From: Thermogemmatispora tikiterensis
Lineage (GTDB): Bacteria > Chloroflexota > Ktedonobacteria > Ktedonobacterales > Ktedonobacteraceae
DNA: 64,000 nucleotides
Direction of reading: 5' to 3'
Assembly: GCF_003268475.1 (NCBI RefSeq)
Contig: NZ_MCIF01000002.1
Span: forward strand, 947,261 to 1,011,260
Under the pieces are notes generated by a model. It was given only the letters and a program-made list of their open reading frames with translations, made no database searches and was not told where the DNA came from. Shown in pieces: positions 26,374 through 37,939 of the stretch. Every line of letters starts with the position of its first letter. Within the stretch, counting starts at the first letter, position 1. The translations under genes were made by a program, and so were the position numbers.

Positions 26374-28860
26374 TTATTGGCTATTGACGACGATCTGGAT
26401 CTGGTCGGCGCGCTGGGGGAGGGTCTGGCTGCCAAAGGGCAGGCGGAGCTGGACGGAGGCGACGCCAGGCTGGGAACGTAGATAGGTCTGGGCGACTTCG
26501 CTGCTGGTACCGCGCAGGTCCTGCTGCCAGCGGGCGATGGTCTGGGGACTGATCCGGTAGCTCCAGGTGCCGTGGACGCTGACGCTCAGGTAGGTGAGGC
26601 CGTGGTTGCCTCGGTCGGTGACGGTGGGCGTGGAGGCGCTGAGGCTGCGAGGCTGCAGCTGGTAGGCCGCTCCAAGGGTGCGCTGGGCCTGGCGGCTCAG
26701 GAGGTCGCTGGCAAGCTGGCGGGCCTGGGCGGGATAGTAGGCAGTGGCGCTGCCTGTGACCTGAAGCTGGACGCGTACCTGGTCAGCCTGGCTGCCGGGC
26801 GGTGGGTCGGCTGTGAGGCTCACCTGGTAGTTTGGTGTGCCAGCCAGGGTTTCCCCCTCTTTGAGAGCGGCTCGTAGCTGGTCTGCAAGCTGATGCTCTA
26901 GCTGGGGAAGAAGCATCTGGCGGGCGTGATCGAGGTCAGCCTGGGCGACGATGTGGATGGTCTGGCCATCGCTGCCGCCGCTGAAGGCCGCGGGGTTGGT
27001 GACCTGGATCTGGGTCGGGCGCCCGCAACAGGGCTGGGCGATGTCGCCGGCGGGAATGTTGCCCTGGGCGCCGGGGTTGACGGCCTGGGCGGCGGCGACG
27101 GCGGTTCCGTCCTGGTCGTTCTGGCGTGGCGGTACGACGACCGTGGTCAGGAGGCGGACGCTGATGCCCGAGCTGCCGCTGAAGGTGCTGCCCGCCGGGA
27201 CGGTGACTGGCTGCAGGCCGTGGTTGCTGAAGAGGAGGAGGCCGCGGGCGTTGCTTCCCTGGGTGGTACGAGTGCCGGTGGTGCTGACGGTTTGGGCGAG
27301 GCTGCGGCTGGCGCTGAGCAGGCGAGCAGGGATGGTGCGCGTGTTGAGGTCGATGGTCTGGACCTGGGGCGAGGCCGTCAGCAGGTAGGTGTCCTGCAGG
27401 GTGCGGCTCTGGGCGTTGATGGTGATGACGACGGTGGGATCAGCGCCAAGCAGGGGGACGCCCGGCGGGAACAGCCCGATGTTGAGGCCGCGGGCGGCGA
27501 AGAGAAGGAGCAGCAGGATGGCGATGACGATCAGGGCGATGGCCACGAAGAGTGAGAGGGGGCGCTTGCTGCTGGTTGGGGGGCGGATTCGCCTTCTCAG
27601 CGGTGGCTGTGGCTCTTCGGTGATGCGCTGGATGGCCGGGCGGCCCTGGGCCGGTAGGGCGGGCGGACGACCCCGGCGTGGGATGGTGAGCGGCTCGGGC
27701 ATGGGGAGGGCCACGGTGCGCGGCTCGTGGCGCGAGCGGTAATCGGGTATGGGCCTGGGCCGCGAGAGGGTTTCGGCGGTGACGTCGGGCAGGGTGGTGG
27801 CGGCGGCGATGTCCTCCTCGGGAGGCAGTTCTTCGATCTGCGGTTCCTCGGGACTGTCATAGGCGTAGTCGTAGTCCTGGAATGGCTGCGGGCGCGAGCG
27901 CTGTGGCGCTGGCTCAGGTGCGGGGGCAGGCTCCAGCCAGGCTTCTTGCGCTTCCTGGGCCGCCGCGGGTATGGTCTGGCTTTCTTCGAGGGCCAGGATG
28001 ACGGCCTCGCGCAGGACGGCAATGCTCTGGAAGCGCTCTTCGTCGCGCTTGGCCATCGCTTTGCGGACAACGTGGTCGAAGGCTGCTGGTACGCGCGGGT
28101 TGCGCCGCGAGGGGCGTGGGATGGGGGCGCGTAGTTGCATTTGGATGACTTTGATGTCGTCGGGGTCGTCGTAGGGCAGTTCGCCGGTGAGCATCTGGAA
28201 GAGGAGGACGCCGAGGGCGTAGATGTCGGTGAGGGGGGTGACGATGCCACGCGTCTGCTCGGGGGCCATGTATTGCGGAGTGCCGGGGACCTGGTCCAGG
28301 GGGATGGGCCGGCCAATCTGGCTTTCGGCTTGGCGGGCCGGGCGAACGAGGCCGAAGTCGGCCAGGTAGACGTGTGGGACGCCGCTGCGCGGCAGTTCCA
28401 GCAGGACGTTGGAGGATTTGATGTCGCGGTGGACGAGACCTTCGCCGTGAGCGTGTTCGACGGCTTCGAGGAGCTGCAGGTACATGTCGATGAGTTCGGC
28501 CAGGTTGAAAGGGATCGGCTCGCGCCCGGTGACGTGGGGACGGTAGATGCGCCGCAGGTAGCTGGTGAGGGTGCCGCCATCGATGAAGGGCATGACGAGG
28601 TAGAGCAGCCCCTGCTCTTCGCCGAATTCGATGAGCGGCAGGATGTGCGGGTGTTGCAGGCGGGCGATGGTGCGCGCCTCGCGGGCGAAGCGCCGCCGCA
28701 TGTCGGGATCGCTGGCATAGTCGCCGAGGATGACTTTGATGGCGACGCGCCTGCCAAAAGCGGTACGCTGGCGCCCTTCGTAGACGGCGCCCATGCCTCC
28801 GACGCGGATGCGCCGGATGACGTCGTAGTTGCCGAGCTGCCTGCCTTCCAACGCGAGCAT
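26374..28860 (-). CDS. Transmembrane Ser/Thr kinase with baseplate-J-like extracellular module
   Basis: An 828-residue single-pass receptor-like kinase. Residues about 10-280 hold the kinase: GGMGAVYEG loop, VAIKVI, LVHRDIKSSN, LADFGLV and GTPQYMAPEQ, all key residues present. A Pro/Arg-rich linker runs to about 435, then one hydrophobic helix (about 437-457, FVAIALIVIAILLLLLF). The exterior part (about 470-828) starts with VVITINAQSRT, then GLLLFSNHG, VPAGSTF and GNIPAGDI, which look like a baseplate-J beta-sandwich. The pair Cys611-Cys612 (QPCCGR) and SGGSDG follow. The module is shared with three other proteins in this window but is the most diverged copy: it lacks the two later Cys. The ATG at 28860 fits GAGAGG and the start of homology. 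It lies downstream of the next kinase on the same strand. Confidence 0.88.
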   Translation of the reverse strand: MLALEGRQLGNYDVIRRIRVGGMGAVYEGRQRTAFGRRVAIKVILGDYASDPDMRRRFAREARTIARLQHPHILPLIEFGEEQGLLYLVMPFIDGGTLTSYLRRIYRPHVTGREPIPFNLAELIDMYLQLLEAVEHAHGEGLVHRDIKSSNVLLELPRSGVPHVYLADFGLVRPARQAESQIGRPIPLDQVPGTPQYMAPEQTRGIVTPLTDIYALGVLLFQMLTGELPYDDPDDIKVIQMQLRAPIPRPSRRNPRVPAAFDHVVRKAMAKRDEERFQSIAVLREAVILALEESQTIPAAAQEAQEAWLEPAPAPEPAPQRSRPQPFQDYDYAYDSPEEPQIEELPPEEDIAAATTLPDVTAETLSRPRPIPDYRSRHEPRTVALPMPEPLTIPRRGRPPALPAQGRPAIQRITEEPQPPLRRRIRPPTSSKRPLSLFVAIALIVIAILLLLLFAARGLNIGLFPPGVPLLGADPTVVITINAQSRTLQDTYLLTASPQVQTIDLNTRTIPARLLSASRSLAQTVSTTGTRTTQGSNARGLLLFSNHGLQPVTVPAGSTFSGSSGISVRLLTTVVVPPRQNDQDGTAVAAAQAVNPGAQGNIPAGDIAQPCCGRPTQIQVTNPAAFSGGSDGQTIHIVAQADLDHARQMLLPQLEHQLADQLRAALKEGETLAGTPNYQVSLTADPPPGSQADQVRVQLQVTGSATAYYPAQARQLASDLLSRQAQRTLGAAYQLQPRSLSASTPTVTDRGNHGLTYLSVSVHGTWSYRISPQTIARWQQDLRGTSSEVAQTYLRSQPGVASVQLRLPFGSQTLPQRADQIQIVVNSQ

Positions 28861-29124
28861 GCCTGCTGCCTCTCTATCCTTTCGTCTCATCTGTGGCTGT
28901 GTCTGTGAATGGGGGTCAGGAAGGGCCGGCCCCGCTCCGCTCTCTGGTCGGCGCACCGGCGATGGCCAGCTTCTCTTTCCTGTCGAGTGCCTCGTTGCTC
29001 TGGCTGTCGTTTTATTGTACCACAGCCGTCGGCTGGTGACCTACCAGTATAGACGTTTTCCTCAGTGGCGGTTTTTCCTGCGCGATGACTTCTGCGAGTG
29101 TCGCTGATGTTGCCTCTTTGGTCG

Positions 29125-31614
<2,490 letters not shown>

Positions 31615-31781
31615 AGACGAAGCCCTCCCCGGTTCGTCCAGTGACTGCTTTCTAAGCTTTTATCCCGGCCTGTATTGGATTCAGAATAGGTCACGTTTTT
31701 ATTGCGCAGTTTTTACGAGAGAATGTTGTATGTCCCGTTGCTGGCGCTGGCGTGCAAGGCGCGAGCCGAACCCGGCGCCCG

Positions 31782-34403
31782 CTAGCCCTTGCCCGAGATT
31801 GGGGATGCGCCCGGGCTGGGTGCGGCTGTGGCCGTGGTCGTTGGGAGCGGGCTGCCCGGCGTCGTGCTGGCGCTGGGGGCCGGCGACAGCCCGCTCACGT
31901 TTCCGATGGTCACTGTGATCTGGCTGGCATCGCTCGGCAGCCGATCGCTTCCGTGAAAGATGGCGATGTCGGCCTCTTTGATGCCGCTCTGCCGCTGCAG
32001 GAGCTGCAGGGCCTCGCTCTTCGATTTGCCGGCGATGAGCTGAGCCAGGTGCTTTTTGGCGGCGTCGTCGAACTGATAGGCCCAGCGCCCTTCGGCGGTC
32101 ACTGTGATCGAGATGCTGCCTCTGCCGCCGCCGCTGCTGATGGGCGTGGCCCCGTCAATGGTGGTGATGATCTGGCCCACCAGGGCATAGCCCGCAGCCA
32201 GCCTCTTGCCGGCCTCCTGGCTGAGAAGGCTGGCGCCGAGGCGCAAGGCTCCCTGTTTGTCGAAGGCTTCGCCGCTGCAGCTGGCCGAGACGGTGACGGT
32301 CACACTATTGGCGTGGTCGCCGGCCTGGTGGTCGCTCTTGACGCTGGTGTTGCAGCTAGGCTGGCTGACGAGCTGCTCGCCGGGCCGGATCTGGCGCTGA
32401 AACTGCTGCTGGGCCTGCTGGGCCAGGCTGGCCTTGAGCGGGTTGGCGGCGTTGTCAATGTCGCTCTGCTGCACGTAGGTGAAGCTCTGTGGGTCCTGCC
32501 CGCCCGTAAAGGCGCTGCTGGTGGCGAAAATGTCAACGCTGCCGCAGCAGAGCTGGTTATTGATGGCTCCTGCTGGCAGATTACCAATGCTTCCCACCTG
32601 GACAACATGGGCGCGTGCAGTACGAGACACAAAGTTTGGCGGAGCTGTTGGCGGCAGGCTGACGGTCTCGTCGGTGGTAATCTTCAGCCCATTTTGCAAG
32701 GGGAAGGTTGTCCCTTTCAGCACGCTTTCCCAGGTACCTCCACTATGCACGAACGTAATCGTTCCCTTAGCCTGCACGCCGGGTGTCTGACCATGCCCCG
32801 TGGCTGGCACCGTCTTCGTCTGCGCCGCCGGCGTCGCCGTCAGCACCCGCGCCTGAATCTCGCGCTGGGCCGCGTCTGGCTGGCCCGTCACCCCGGTGAT
32901 CAGGTACTGGTTCTTCAGGTCGACGCTGGCCGGCGTGATCGTCACCGTCGCCCCCGGCGACCCAAAGGGCATCATGGCCGCTACCGGCCCCAATAGCTTC
33001 GGATTAATCGCGGCCAGCGCTCCGCAACCGATCAGCAGCAGTAGTAACAGAATTGCCACCAGTGCCAGCCAGAACGGTCCCCGTCGCCGCTGCCTGGTCC
33101 CACGCTGGCGCAGCGGTGTCAGCGGCGGGGGCAGTGTCGAAACACCGCTCGGCGGCGCCACGCTTCCTGTACCTGCACCTGCGCCGGCACCTGCTCCCGC
33201 TCCCGCTGCGCCACTGGCGCCACTCCCTCCTCCGCTGACTCCTGCACCCGCTCCCGCTTCGCCGAAGGCCGCGCCCGCTGCCGCACCGGCCAGGGCCCCG
33301 GCCCCTATAGCTGTTCCTCTGTCTGACGGCAATGGGCTACCCCGGCGCGCCGGCTCGGCTTCGGGTGTATAGGCATTGCTCGCCACCGGTAGCTTGGCCG
33401 TGATCCGCCGCGAATGGGGGAATTGAATGATACCCGGTCCCGCTCCGCTTGCCGGCGAGCGCGGCGGCACAGCTCTCGCCCTTGTTCCCTCCTGTTGCTG
33501 CTGTTGGGCCTCCTCGGCGGCCATCGCCGCTGCCGCCCCAGCAGCCAGGCCCGCGGCTCCTGCCGCTGCTGGGGAGATCGGTGAGGAAGCCTCCTCCTCC
33601 GGCGCCGCTGCTGGGGCCGACTCCGGTTGCGCTCCCGCTCCCGCTTCTTCGGCCTCTGGTCCTGCAGGGGTAGCCGCTGCCAGCGAGATCGGCGGCAGCT
33701 CTTCGTCTTCCTCCTCTCCCGGGAAGGGTCTTGCCCCCGTGTTGCCGGGATTCTGCTTCCCCGCGGGTTCCGCCGCTCTGTTTCTGGTACTCCGCTCTTG
33801 CTCGCTCCGCAGGGCGCTCCAGCTCAGAGCCGCTGCTGCCCCTGCTGCTCCTGCTGCCGCTGCACTACCTGGTGAGGTCCCTCTAAAGGCGGGTCGTGAT
33901 GGTTCAGGACGGACATCGTTCGCTTGCTGCTGCTCAGCTCCCGGGGCTGCTCTCTCTCCCTCTCCCTCCCCCGCGCTCTTGCGCTCGCGCAATCGCAGAA
34001 GACGGCGCAGGCGCTGCGACCAGGCTGGCCCCTGACCTTCTTCTGCCCCGTCCTCTTCCCACATGTCTTGTAGCGAGCGTACGTAATTGTCAAGAGATGA
34101 GTAGACCGGAAAGCGCCGCTGGCGCGCGTACTCCGCTGGCTCCGAACGCGGTGGGGCGATGAAGATGAGGCGCGCTTGCGGGTTGCGCCGCATCTTGAGC
34201 ACCTCGAAATCAACGCGGCGCTGGAAGGCGCGATTCTGCTCTGGCAGTACAATGGCTATCTGCTTGCGTCCAAGCTTCTCCTGGGTCAGAATCGCTGTCA
34301 GGACATCTTTTCGCTCATCAGTAGGCGCAACGTAGATAACGCCGATCTCTTCTGCACGTGGATCGCCTGCACCGAGCAGCTCTGAGCCATCTGCCTGTCT
34401 CAT
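31782..34403 (-). CDS. Membrane protein with unknown alpha/beta domain and baseplate-J-like extracellular module
   Basis: An 873-residue protein sharing the outer module of the neighbouring kinases but with no kinase domain. Residues about 12-110 form an alpha/beta domain (IGVIYVAPTDERKDVL, KQIAIVLPEQNRAF, ARLIFIAP, RRFPVYSSLDNYV) that I cannot assign. A very long Ala/Gly/Pro/Glu-rich linker follows, with GAGAGAGAG runs just before the helix. The membrane helix is about 441-463 (WLALVAILLLLLLIGCGAL). Outside are TVTITPASVDLKNQYLIT, GTITFVHSG, GNLPAGAIN, Cys619-Cys620 (QLCCGS), FTGGQDPQSFTYVQQ and two further Cys. The ATG at 34403 has GAGGGTAAGG upstream. A promoter is at 34457-34485. It may act as a decoy, scaffold or second type of signal output for the same stimulus. 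Confidence 0.85.
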   Translation of the reverse strand: MRQADGSELLGAGDPRAEEIGVIYVAPTDERKDVLTAILTQEKLGRKQIAIVLPEQNRAFQRRVDFEVLKMRRNPQARLIFIAPPRSEPAEYARQRRFPVYSSLDNYVRSLQDMWEEDGAEEGQGPAWSQRLRRLLRLRERKSAGEGEGERAAPGAEQQQANDVRPEPSRPAFRGTSPGSAAAAGAAGAAAALSWSALRSEQERSTRNRAAEPAGKQNPGNTGARPFPGEEEDEELPPISLAAATPAGPEAEEAGAGAQPESAPAAAPEEEASSPISPAAAGAAGLAAGAAAAMAAEEAQQQQQEGTRARAVPPRSPASGAGPGIIQFPHSRRITAKLPVASNAYTPEAEPARRGSPLPSDRGTAIGAGALAGAAAGAAFGEAGAGAGVSGGGSGASGAAGAGAGAGAGAGTGSVAPPSGVSTLPPPLTPLRQRGTRQRRRGPFWLALVAILLLLLLIGCGALAAINPKLLGPVAAMMPFGSPGATVTITPASVDLKNQYLITGVTGQPDAAQREIQARVLTATPAAQTKTVPATGHGQTPGVQAKGTITFVHSGGTWESVLKGTTFPLQNGLKITTDETVSLPPTAPPNFVSRTARAHVVQVGSIGNLPAGAINNQLCCGSVDIFATSSAFTGGQDPQSFTYVQQSDIDNAANPLKASLAQQAQQQFQRQIRPGEQLVSQPSCNTSVKSDHQAGDHANSVTVTVSASCSGEAFDKQGALRLGASLLSQEAGKRLAAGYALVGQIITTIDGATPISSGGGRGSISITVTAEGRWAYQFDDAAKKHLAQLIAGKSKSEALQLLQRQSGIKEADIAIFHGSDRLPSDASQITVTIGNVSGLSPAPSASTTPGSPLPTTTATAAPSPGASPISGKG

Positions 34404-34456
34404 CAGCCTTACCCTCGCATGTACCAAGAAATGGCCTTTTCGCCTGAACCTGATAC

Positions 34457-34485
34457 ATTGTACACTACCTTCGCGGTGCGCGCAA
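34457..34485 (-). promoter_or_regulatory. Candidate promoter of the alpha/beta-domain membrane protein
   Basis: On the minus strand TTGCGC (34480-34485) and TACAAT (34457-34462) are 17 bases apart, about 55 bases before the ATG at 34403. Confidence 0.5.
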
Positions 34486-34665
34486 TCGCCGACGTCCACA
34501 TTTTGTAAAGCAGACGCCCGCTTTCCGGCTGCAAAGGCAGAGACGGCACCCCGTGCCGCAGGCTCGCTGGCTTCGCTTTACCTCACTCCACTCCTCTTCA
34601 CTTTCTTCTCCCGACCGACCGACATCGGCGGTGGCTCGCTTCGACCAGCCAGCCCCGGCCATCGG

Positions 34666-35244
34666 CTAGGCTGGACCCCCCACGCCATCGAGCAGGGCAA
34701 GGAGTTCGCTGCGCCATAGCTCCCATTCCAGTAGACCCCCCGCGGCTAGCTCGCCTCCCCTGCCCTTGAGGTCGTCCTCCGCTGCCTTGCGGTTGAGCAC
34801 TGCCCTCCCAACCGCTGTCTCGACCAGGATGTAGCGCTGCCGCTCCCATTCCCAGTCAGGATCAACAATGCGCCCCGAGACAGGATGGTGCTGCAGGATG
34901 ACTCGCTCACCTGAGACTCCCCGCGCATCACGCGCAATCTGCCGCAGGGCCAGAGCCGCCAGCCCCGGTTTGCTCGCTGCTCCGGCTCCCGCATGCTCCT
35001 CCGGACGGCGGTATTTGAGCTGCCGCGGTCGGATGAGGAGGAGCAGATGGTAGTTCCTCCCTACCTGGAGCTGCGCCCCCAACTTCCCTTGTGATCCGAT
35101 CAACCGCGAGGCACTGCTGAAGACCGGCAGCAGAATGCTGCTGCGCAGCAGAAAGGTGAGGTGATAGAAGGAGTCGTAGTCGCATTGCTTCTCGATGAGG
35201 AGTCCCTGGACAAAGGTGCCTGCCTGTCGCTCTCGTTCGCTCAC
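34666..35244 (-). CDS. Unknown protein
   Basis: A 192-residue protein with no family I recognise. It is mixed in character, with hydrophobic strands (FYHLTFLLRSSILLPVF, QVGRNYHLLLLIRPRQL) and a long basic middle part, then a region VILQHHPVSGRIVDPDWEWE and an acidic C-terminus. No signal peptide or clear membrane helix is present. The GTG at 35244 is preferred, because GGAG lies about 9 bases before it. An in-frame ATG 51 bases further upstream lies in a purine-rich simple-sequence tract. It is on the same strand as the receptor-like genes and precedes them by about 260 bases. It may be lineage-specific. Confidence 0.6.
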   Translation of the reverse strand: MSERERQAGTFVQGLLIEKQCDYDSFYHLTFLLRSSILLPVFSSASRLIGSQGKLGAQLQVGRNYHLLLLIRPRQLKYRRPEEHAGAGAASKPGLAALALRQIARDARGVSGERVILQHHPVSGRIVDPDWEWERQRYILVETAVGRAVLNRKAAEDDLKGRGGELAAGGLLEWELWRSELLALLDGVGGPA

Positions 35245-35840
35245 TGTCGCTCTCTCCTGTCGTCTCTTCTCGTCTCGTCTGGTCTGTCTGTTCAACCAGA
35301 ACCGACTTGCTCTGCTCGTTGACCGCTTCGCTCAGGAGTGATCTGATCCCTGCTCTCCCAGGCTGGCTTCGACGACGATTCGGCGACGGCGGCGGCACCA
35401 AAACAAGGATCGTGCGCTTACACTTGCTCGGCACTCGGGGAACGTCCCCCCGCTTCTCACTCAGCCGCTGCGCTCGGGGTGAGAATGCTCCCGAGATCAT
35501 GCCTGTTTAGAGGTATATATACCCCATCCTGGCCGCCTACGGCAATGGCTGGGCCGGGAATCTGCTTGGAGAGGTAGACGATGAACGGACTGATAGCAGG
35601 CGAGGAGCTGGCCCGGGCGGCCAGGAGAAGCAGGCAGGTGGCTCGCTTGCCGGTCCTGGTCTGCGGTTGCTATAGATCCTATGGCTATAAGAAGGAGAGC
35701 CAGAGGAGGCGCTGCTGTCAGCATCCTCCCCCAGCTCTCCCGCGCTCGAAAGAGACAGACAAAGGCAAGCGGACCACTCGGTAGTTAAGAGAGAGAGGTA
35801 TCTGGCGTTGGTTGGTTCGGCCTCCTTAACCCGAATGCGC
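35245..35840. other. Intergenic region with a TATA palindrome
   Basis: No gene is supported. A perfect 12-bp palindrome GGTATATATACC lies at 35512-35523. On the minus strand the part next to the downstream gene is an AGACG/AGAAG-rich purine tract. Small open frames here lack a ribosome binding site and have Ser/Arg-rich non-coding-like composition. Confidence 0.4.
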
Positions 35841-36524
35841 TCAATCGCGCGTGACGGTCCGCATCTTGAGATAGTCACCTTCGATAATGCTGCCGTCCGG
35901 GCGAACATGGATGCAGCCACGATAGCGCCCATAGGGTACGCCAAAGCCCGCCGGCAGCTTGCGGAGCATGAGGAGACAGCAGTGACGCCCGCCCTGCTCC
36001 ATCTTCAAGTCGGCAATGATCCTGGCCTCCTCGTCGCTGACCGCATAGAAGAGGTAGATCATGTCAGCTTCTTCTTCACTATGCCGATAGGCCAGGAGCC
36101 AGAGGGTTTTCTTGATGATCGGCTCGCGCTCCCCTTCGTCGAGAGCGGCTTTCTCTTCCGCGAGCGGCTGCCCGGCACCAGCACCGCTGCCATTGAGACC
36201 GTTTCCATTCAGCCGCGCCTTCTCCTCAATCCCCACCTTGCCCTCTCCCTCCGGCGTCGCTTCTTCACTCGCCGTCTGGCCAGGGGCCTGCTGCTCCCGA
36301 TCCTTGTCACGGACGTCGTCAATGACTTCACAGACGATGGCCGCGGCCCGCTCCGGCCCAACAAGCTGAGCCAGCTTGCTCTGATACTCCTCCATGTTGC
36401 GCAGCCGCCGCTGAATATACTCGTGCTTGGCCCAGCCACACGCTAACCCATACAAGGCCCAGCGCCCGGCCAGATACTCGGCCTCTAGCTGACGCCGCAG
36501 GCGGGCAATCTCACTGCCACTCAT
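35841..36524 (-). CDS. Unknown cytoplasmic protein
   Basis: A 227-residue protein I cannot assign. The N-terminal 75 residues are helical (SGSEIARLRRQLEAEYLAGR, then NMEEYQSKLAQLVG), the middle is a charged Gly/Glu/Asn-rich linker, and the C-terminal 90 residues look like a compact alpha/beta domain (TLWLLAYRHSEEEADMIYLF, ARIIADLKMEQGGRHCCLLML, YGRYRGCIHVRPDG). GGAGG lies 9 bases before the ATG, so the start is well supported. It is divergent from the first of four small XRE regulators across a 138-base region that contains a long-armed inverted repeat, which suggests it may be a target of those regulators. No membrane segment is present. Confidence 0.7.
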   Translation of the reverse strand: MSGSEIARLRRQLEAEYLAGRWALYGLACGWAKHEYIQRRLRNMEEYQSKLAQLVGPERAAAIVCEVIDDVRDKDREQQAPGQTASEEATPEGEGKVGIEEKARLNGNGLNGSGAGAGQPLAEEKAALDEGEREPIIKKTLWLLAYRHSEEEADMIYLFYAVSDEEARIIADLKMEQGGRHCCLLMLRKLPAGFGVPYGRYRGCIHVRPDGSIIEGDYLKMRTVTRD

Positions 36525-36551
36525 AGATGTTCCTCCAGGGCTGATATCATA

Positions 36552-36593
36552 GTAATAGTATCTAATTAGCATCTATCAAGAGAATACTATTAC
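36552..36593. promoter_or_regulatory. Inverted repeat in divergent promoter region (candidate operator)
   Basis: GTAATAGTAT (36552-36561) and ATACTATTAC (36584-36593) are perfect inverted arms of 10 bp. Their centres are 32 bp apart, close to three helical turns. The region is AT-rich compared with its surroundings and lies between the divergent genes at 36524 and 36663. Confidence 0.5.
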
Positions 36594-36662
36594 GATCTCA
36601 ATTCTGTCAAGCTGGTTAGACTGGTAGAATCAGGGCACTACCAGATCAAGGATACCAGTGCA

Positions 36663-36896
36663 ATGGTACGGCTAAAAGTCAGAGAGGTTGCCGAGGCTCG
36701 GGGCTTTAACATGTCGTCGCTCTCCCGAGCCGCCGACGTCAACTTTCGCACGATCAAGAGTATCTTTCGCAATCCATACAAAGAAGTAAATCTCTCAACA
36801 CTGGCGAAGATCGCCCGGGCACTCGGAGTCTCGACCTCTGATTTGATCGAAGACGTACCCGACGAGGATCAGCCGCCAACAGCGCCCCAGGCATAG
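36663..36896 (+). CDS. Small XRE/Cro-C1 type HTH regulator (copy 1)
   Basis: A 77-residue protein that is essentially only a helix-turn-helix domain: VRLKVREVAEARGFNMSSLS, then ADVNFRTIKSIFRNPYKEV (recognition helix), LSTLAKIARALGV and a short acidic tail DLIEDVPDEDQPP. This is the minimal Cro/C1 fold, lacking any sensor or dimerisation domain. It is nearly identical to the next gene in both protein and DNA. A weak AAGGA lies about 10 bases before the ATG. The inverted repeat at 36552-36593 lies upstream and is a plausible binding site. Confidence 0.88.
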   Translation: MVRLKVREVAEARGFNMSSLSRAADVNFRTIKSIFRNPYKEVNLSTLAKIARALGVSTSDLIEDVPDEDQPPTAPQA

Positions 36897-36952
36897 CCGG
36901 GTGACGATACGCCTGATGCACAAGAAGCAGGTTGAAAGGGCATAGGTGGCAA

Positions 36953-37210
36953 ATGGTACGGCTCAAAGTCAGAGAGGTTGCCGAGGCTCGGGGCTTCAAC
37001 ATGTCGTCACTCTCCCGAGCTGCCGACGTCAACTTCCGTACGATCAAGAGCATCTTTCGCAATCCATACAAAGAGGTAAATCTCTCGACGCTGGCGAAAA
37101 TCGCGCGGGCACTCGGCGTCTCCACTGCTGATCTCATTGAAGATGTGCCCGACGAGGCGGACGCATCTGAGACCTGGCTGGCCGGCCCTCGGAAACATTC
37201 ACCCGTCTAA
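36953..37210 (+). CDS. Small XRE/Cro-C1 type HTH regulator (copy 2)
   Basis: An 85-residue HTH protein whose first 60 or so residues match copy 1 almost exactly, and the DNA from 36953 to about 37145 is a near-copy of 36663 to about 36855. The tail differs (DEADASETWLAGPRKHSPV), so the duplication boundary is near the end of the HTH. AGGTGG precedes the ATG, which is 56 bases after the stop of copy 1; the pair may be co-transcribed. The upstream sequence is not duplicated, so control of the two may differ. Confidence 0.87.
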   Translation: MVRLKVREVAEARGFNMSSLSRAADVNFRTIKSIFRNPYKEVNLSTLAKIARALGVSTADLIEDVPDEADASETWLAGPRKHSPV

Positions 37211-37648
37211 TCCATGCTTGATTTTTTCCCTCAATCATCGTCCATAGAGATAGGAGGGTTCTCTCTATCCGAATGCGCCAGAGTCGCCCAGGCATACACT
37301 CTGTCTTTGCGATGGAAAGACCCGACGCAGGGCGCTGGCACGCTGAGCGCGTTTTTGCCACACTCTGCCATCTACTGTCCAGTCAATGGATCTACTGTCT
37401 GCTTGTTTTGTTCTGTTGTGAAAGGAGCCAGTCGAGGTGTCGCGGATGATCGAAGGGAGAAAAGTCCGCTTCTTGATTCTGAAAATCCTCTTTAAGCCTG
37501 CCGATGATATTCTTAAAATGGCACAGCTCGACGTGTCGATGGTGCGCCCGAGCAAAAAGTGCCTCCACGTTGGTCGCCCGCATACGTGTCCCTATCGGCG
37601 CCGTCCCGGAGCCATAGCCCGCTCTCGTTGATCAGGAAGGAGCTGACC
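37211..37648. other. Intergenic region between XRE copies 2 and 3
   Basis: About 440 bases without a supported gene. An inverted repeat ATAGAGA (37244-37250) and TCTCTAT (37262-37268) lies soon after copy 2. Open frames on both strands (for example 37392-37583, minus strand) have no ribosome binding site and no recognisable domain. They could be a decayed gene. Confidence 0.4.
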
Positions 37649-37939
37649 GTGTTCAGACTGCGCGTCAAGGAAATCGCCGAAGCGAAGGGCTTTACTCCTT
37701 CCGCCCTCTGCAAGGCCGCCAATCTTAACGATCGCACCGTGCGCCGGATCTTCCGCGATCCGTACGCACAGGTGAATTTGCGTACGCTGGTCAAGATCGC
37801 GATGGCGCTGGGGGTGCAGGCTCATACGCTGATCGAGTTCTTGCCCGATGAGGAGACGCCCCCCGGGGCACCTCCTAAGCGCGCCCGCCCTCCTCGCCGC
37901 TATCAGCCACGGAGCAGATTCTCTTTCCCATCGTCCTAA
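37649..37939 (+). CDS. Small XRE/Cro-C1 type HTH regulator (copy 3)
   Basis: A 96-residue HTH protein (FRLRVKEIAEAKGFTPSALC, then NDRTVRRIFRDPYAQV, LVKIAMALGVQAHTLIEFL) with a basic Pro/Arg-rich tail of about 25 residues, unlike the acidic tails of copies 1 and 2. The basic tail could add nonspecific DNA contact. The GTG at 37649 is chosen because AGGAAGGAG lies about 7 bases upstream and the HTH begins directly after it. Starts further upstream would add an unrelated segment. It is related to copies 1, 2 and 4 but clearly older in divergence. Confidence 0.85.
   Translation: MFRLRVKEIAEAKGFTPSALCKAANLNDRTVRRIFRDPYAQVNLRTLVKIAMALGVQAHTLIEFLPDEETPPGAPPKRARPPRRYQPRSRFSFPSS

Noticed and set aside
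27597-28757. Minus-strand open frame of 386 codons rich in Ser, Pro and Arg
   Set aside because: It is an out-of-frame shadow of the kinase at 26374-28860, which has intact motifs and a good start.
35581-35784. Plus-strand frame of 67 codons near the TATA palindrome
   Set aside because: Arg/Ser/Cys-rich composition and lack of a ribosome binding site suggest non-coding DNA.
37392-37583. Minus-strand frame of 63 codons between XRE copies 2 and 3
   Set aside because: It has no ribosome binding site and no recognisable domain. It may be a decayed gene, but nothing proves it.
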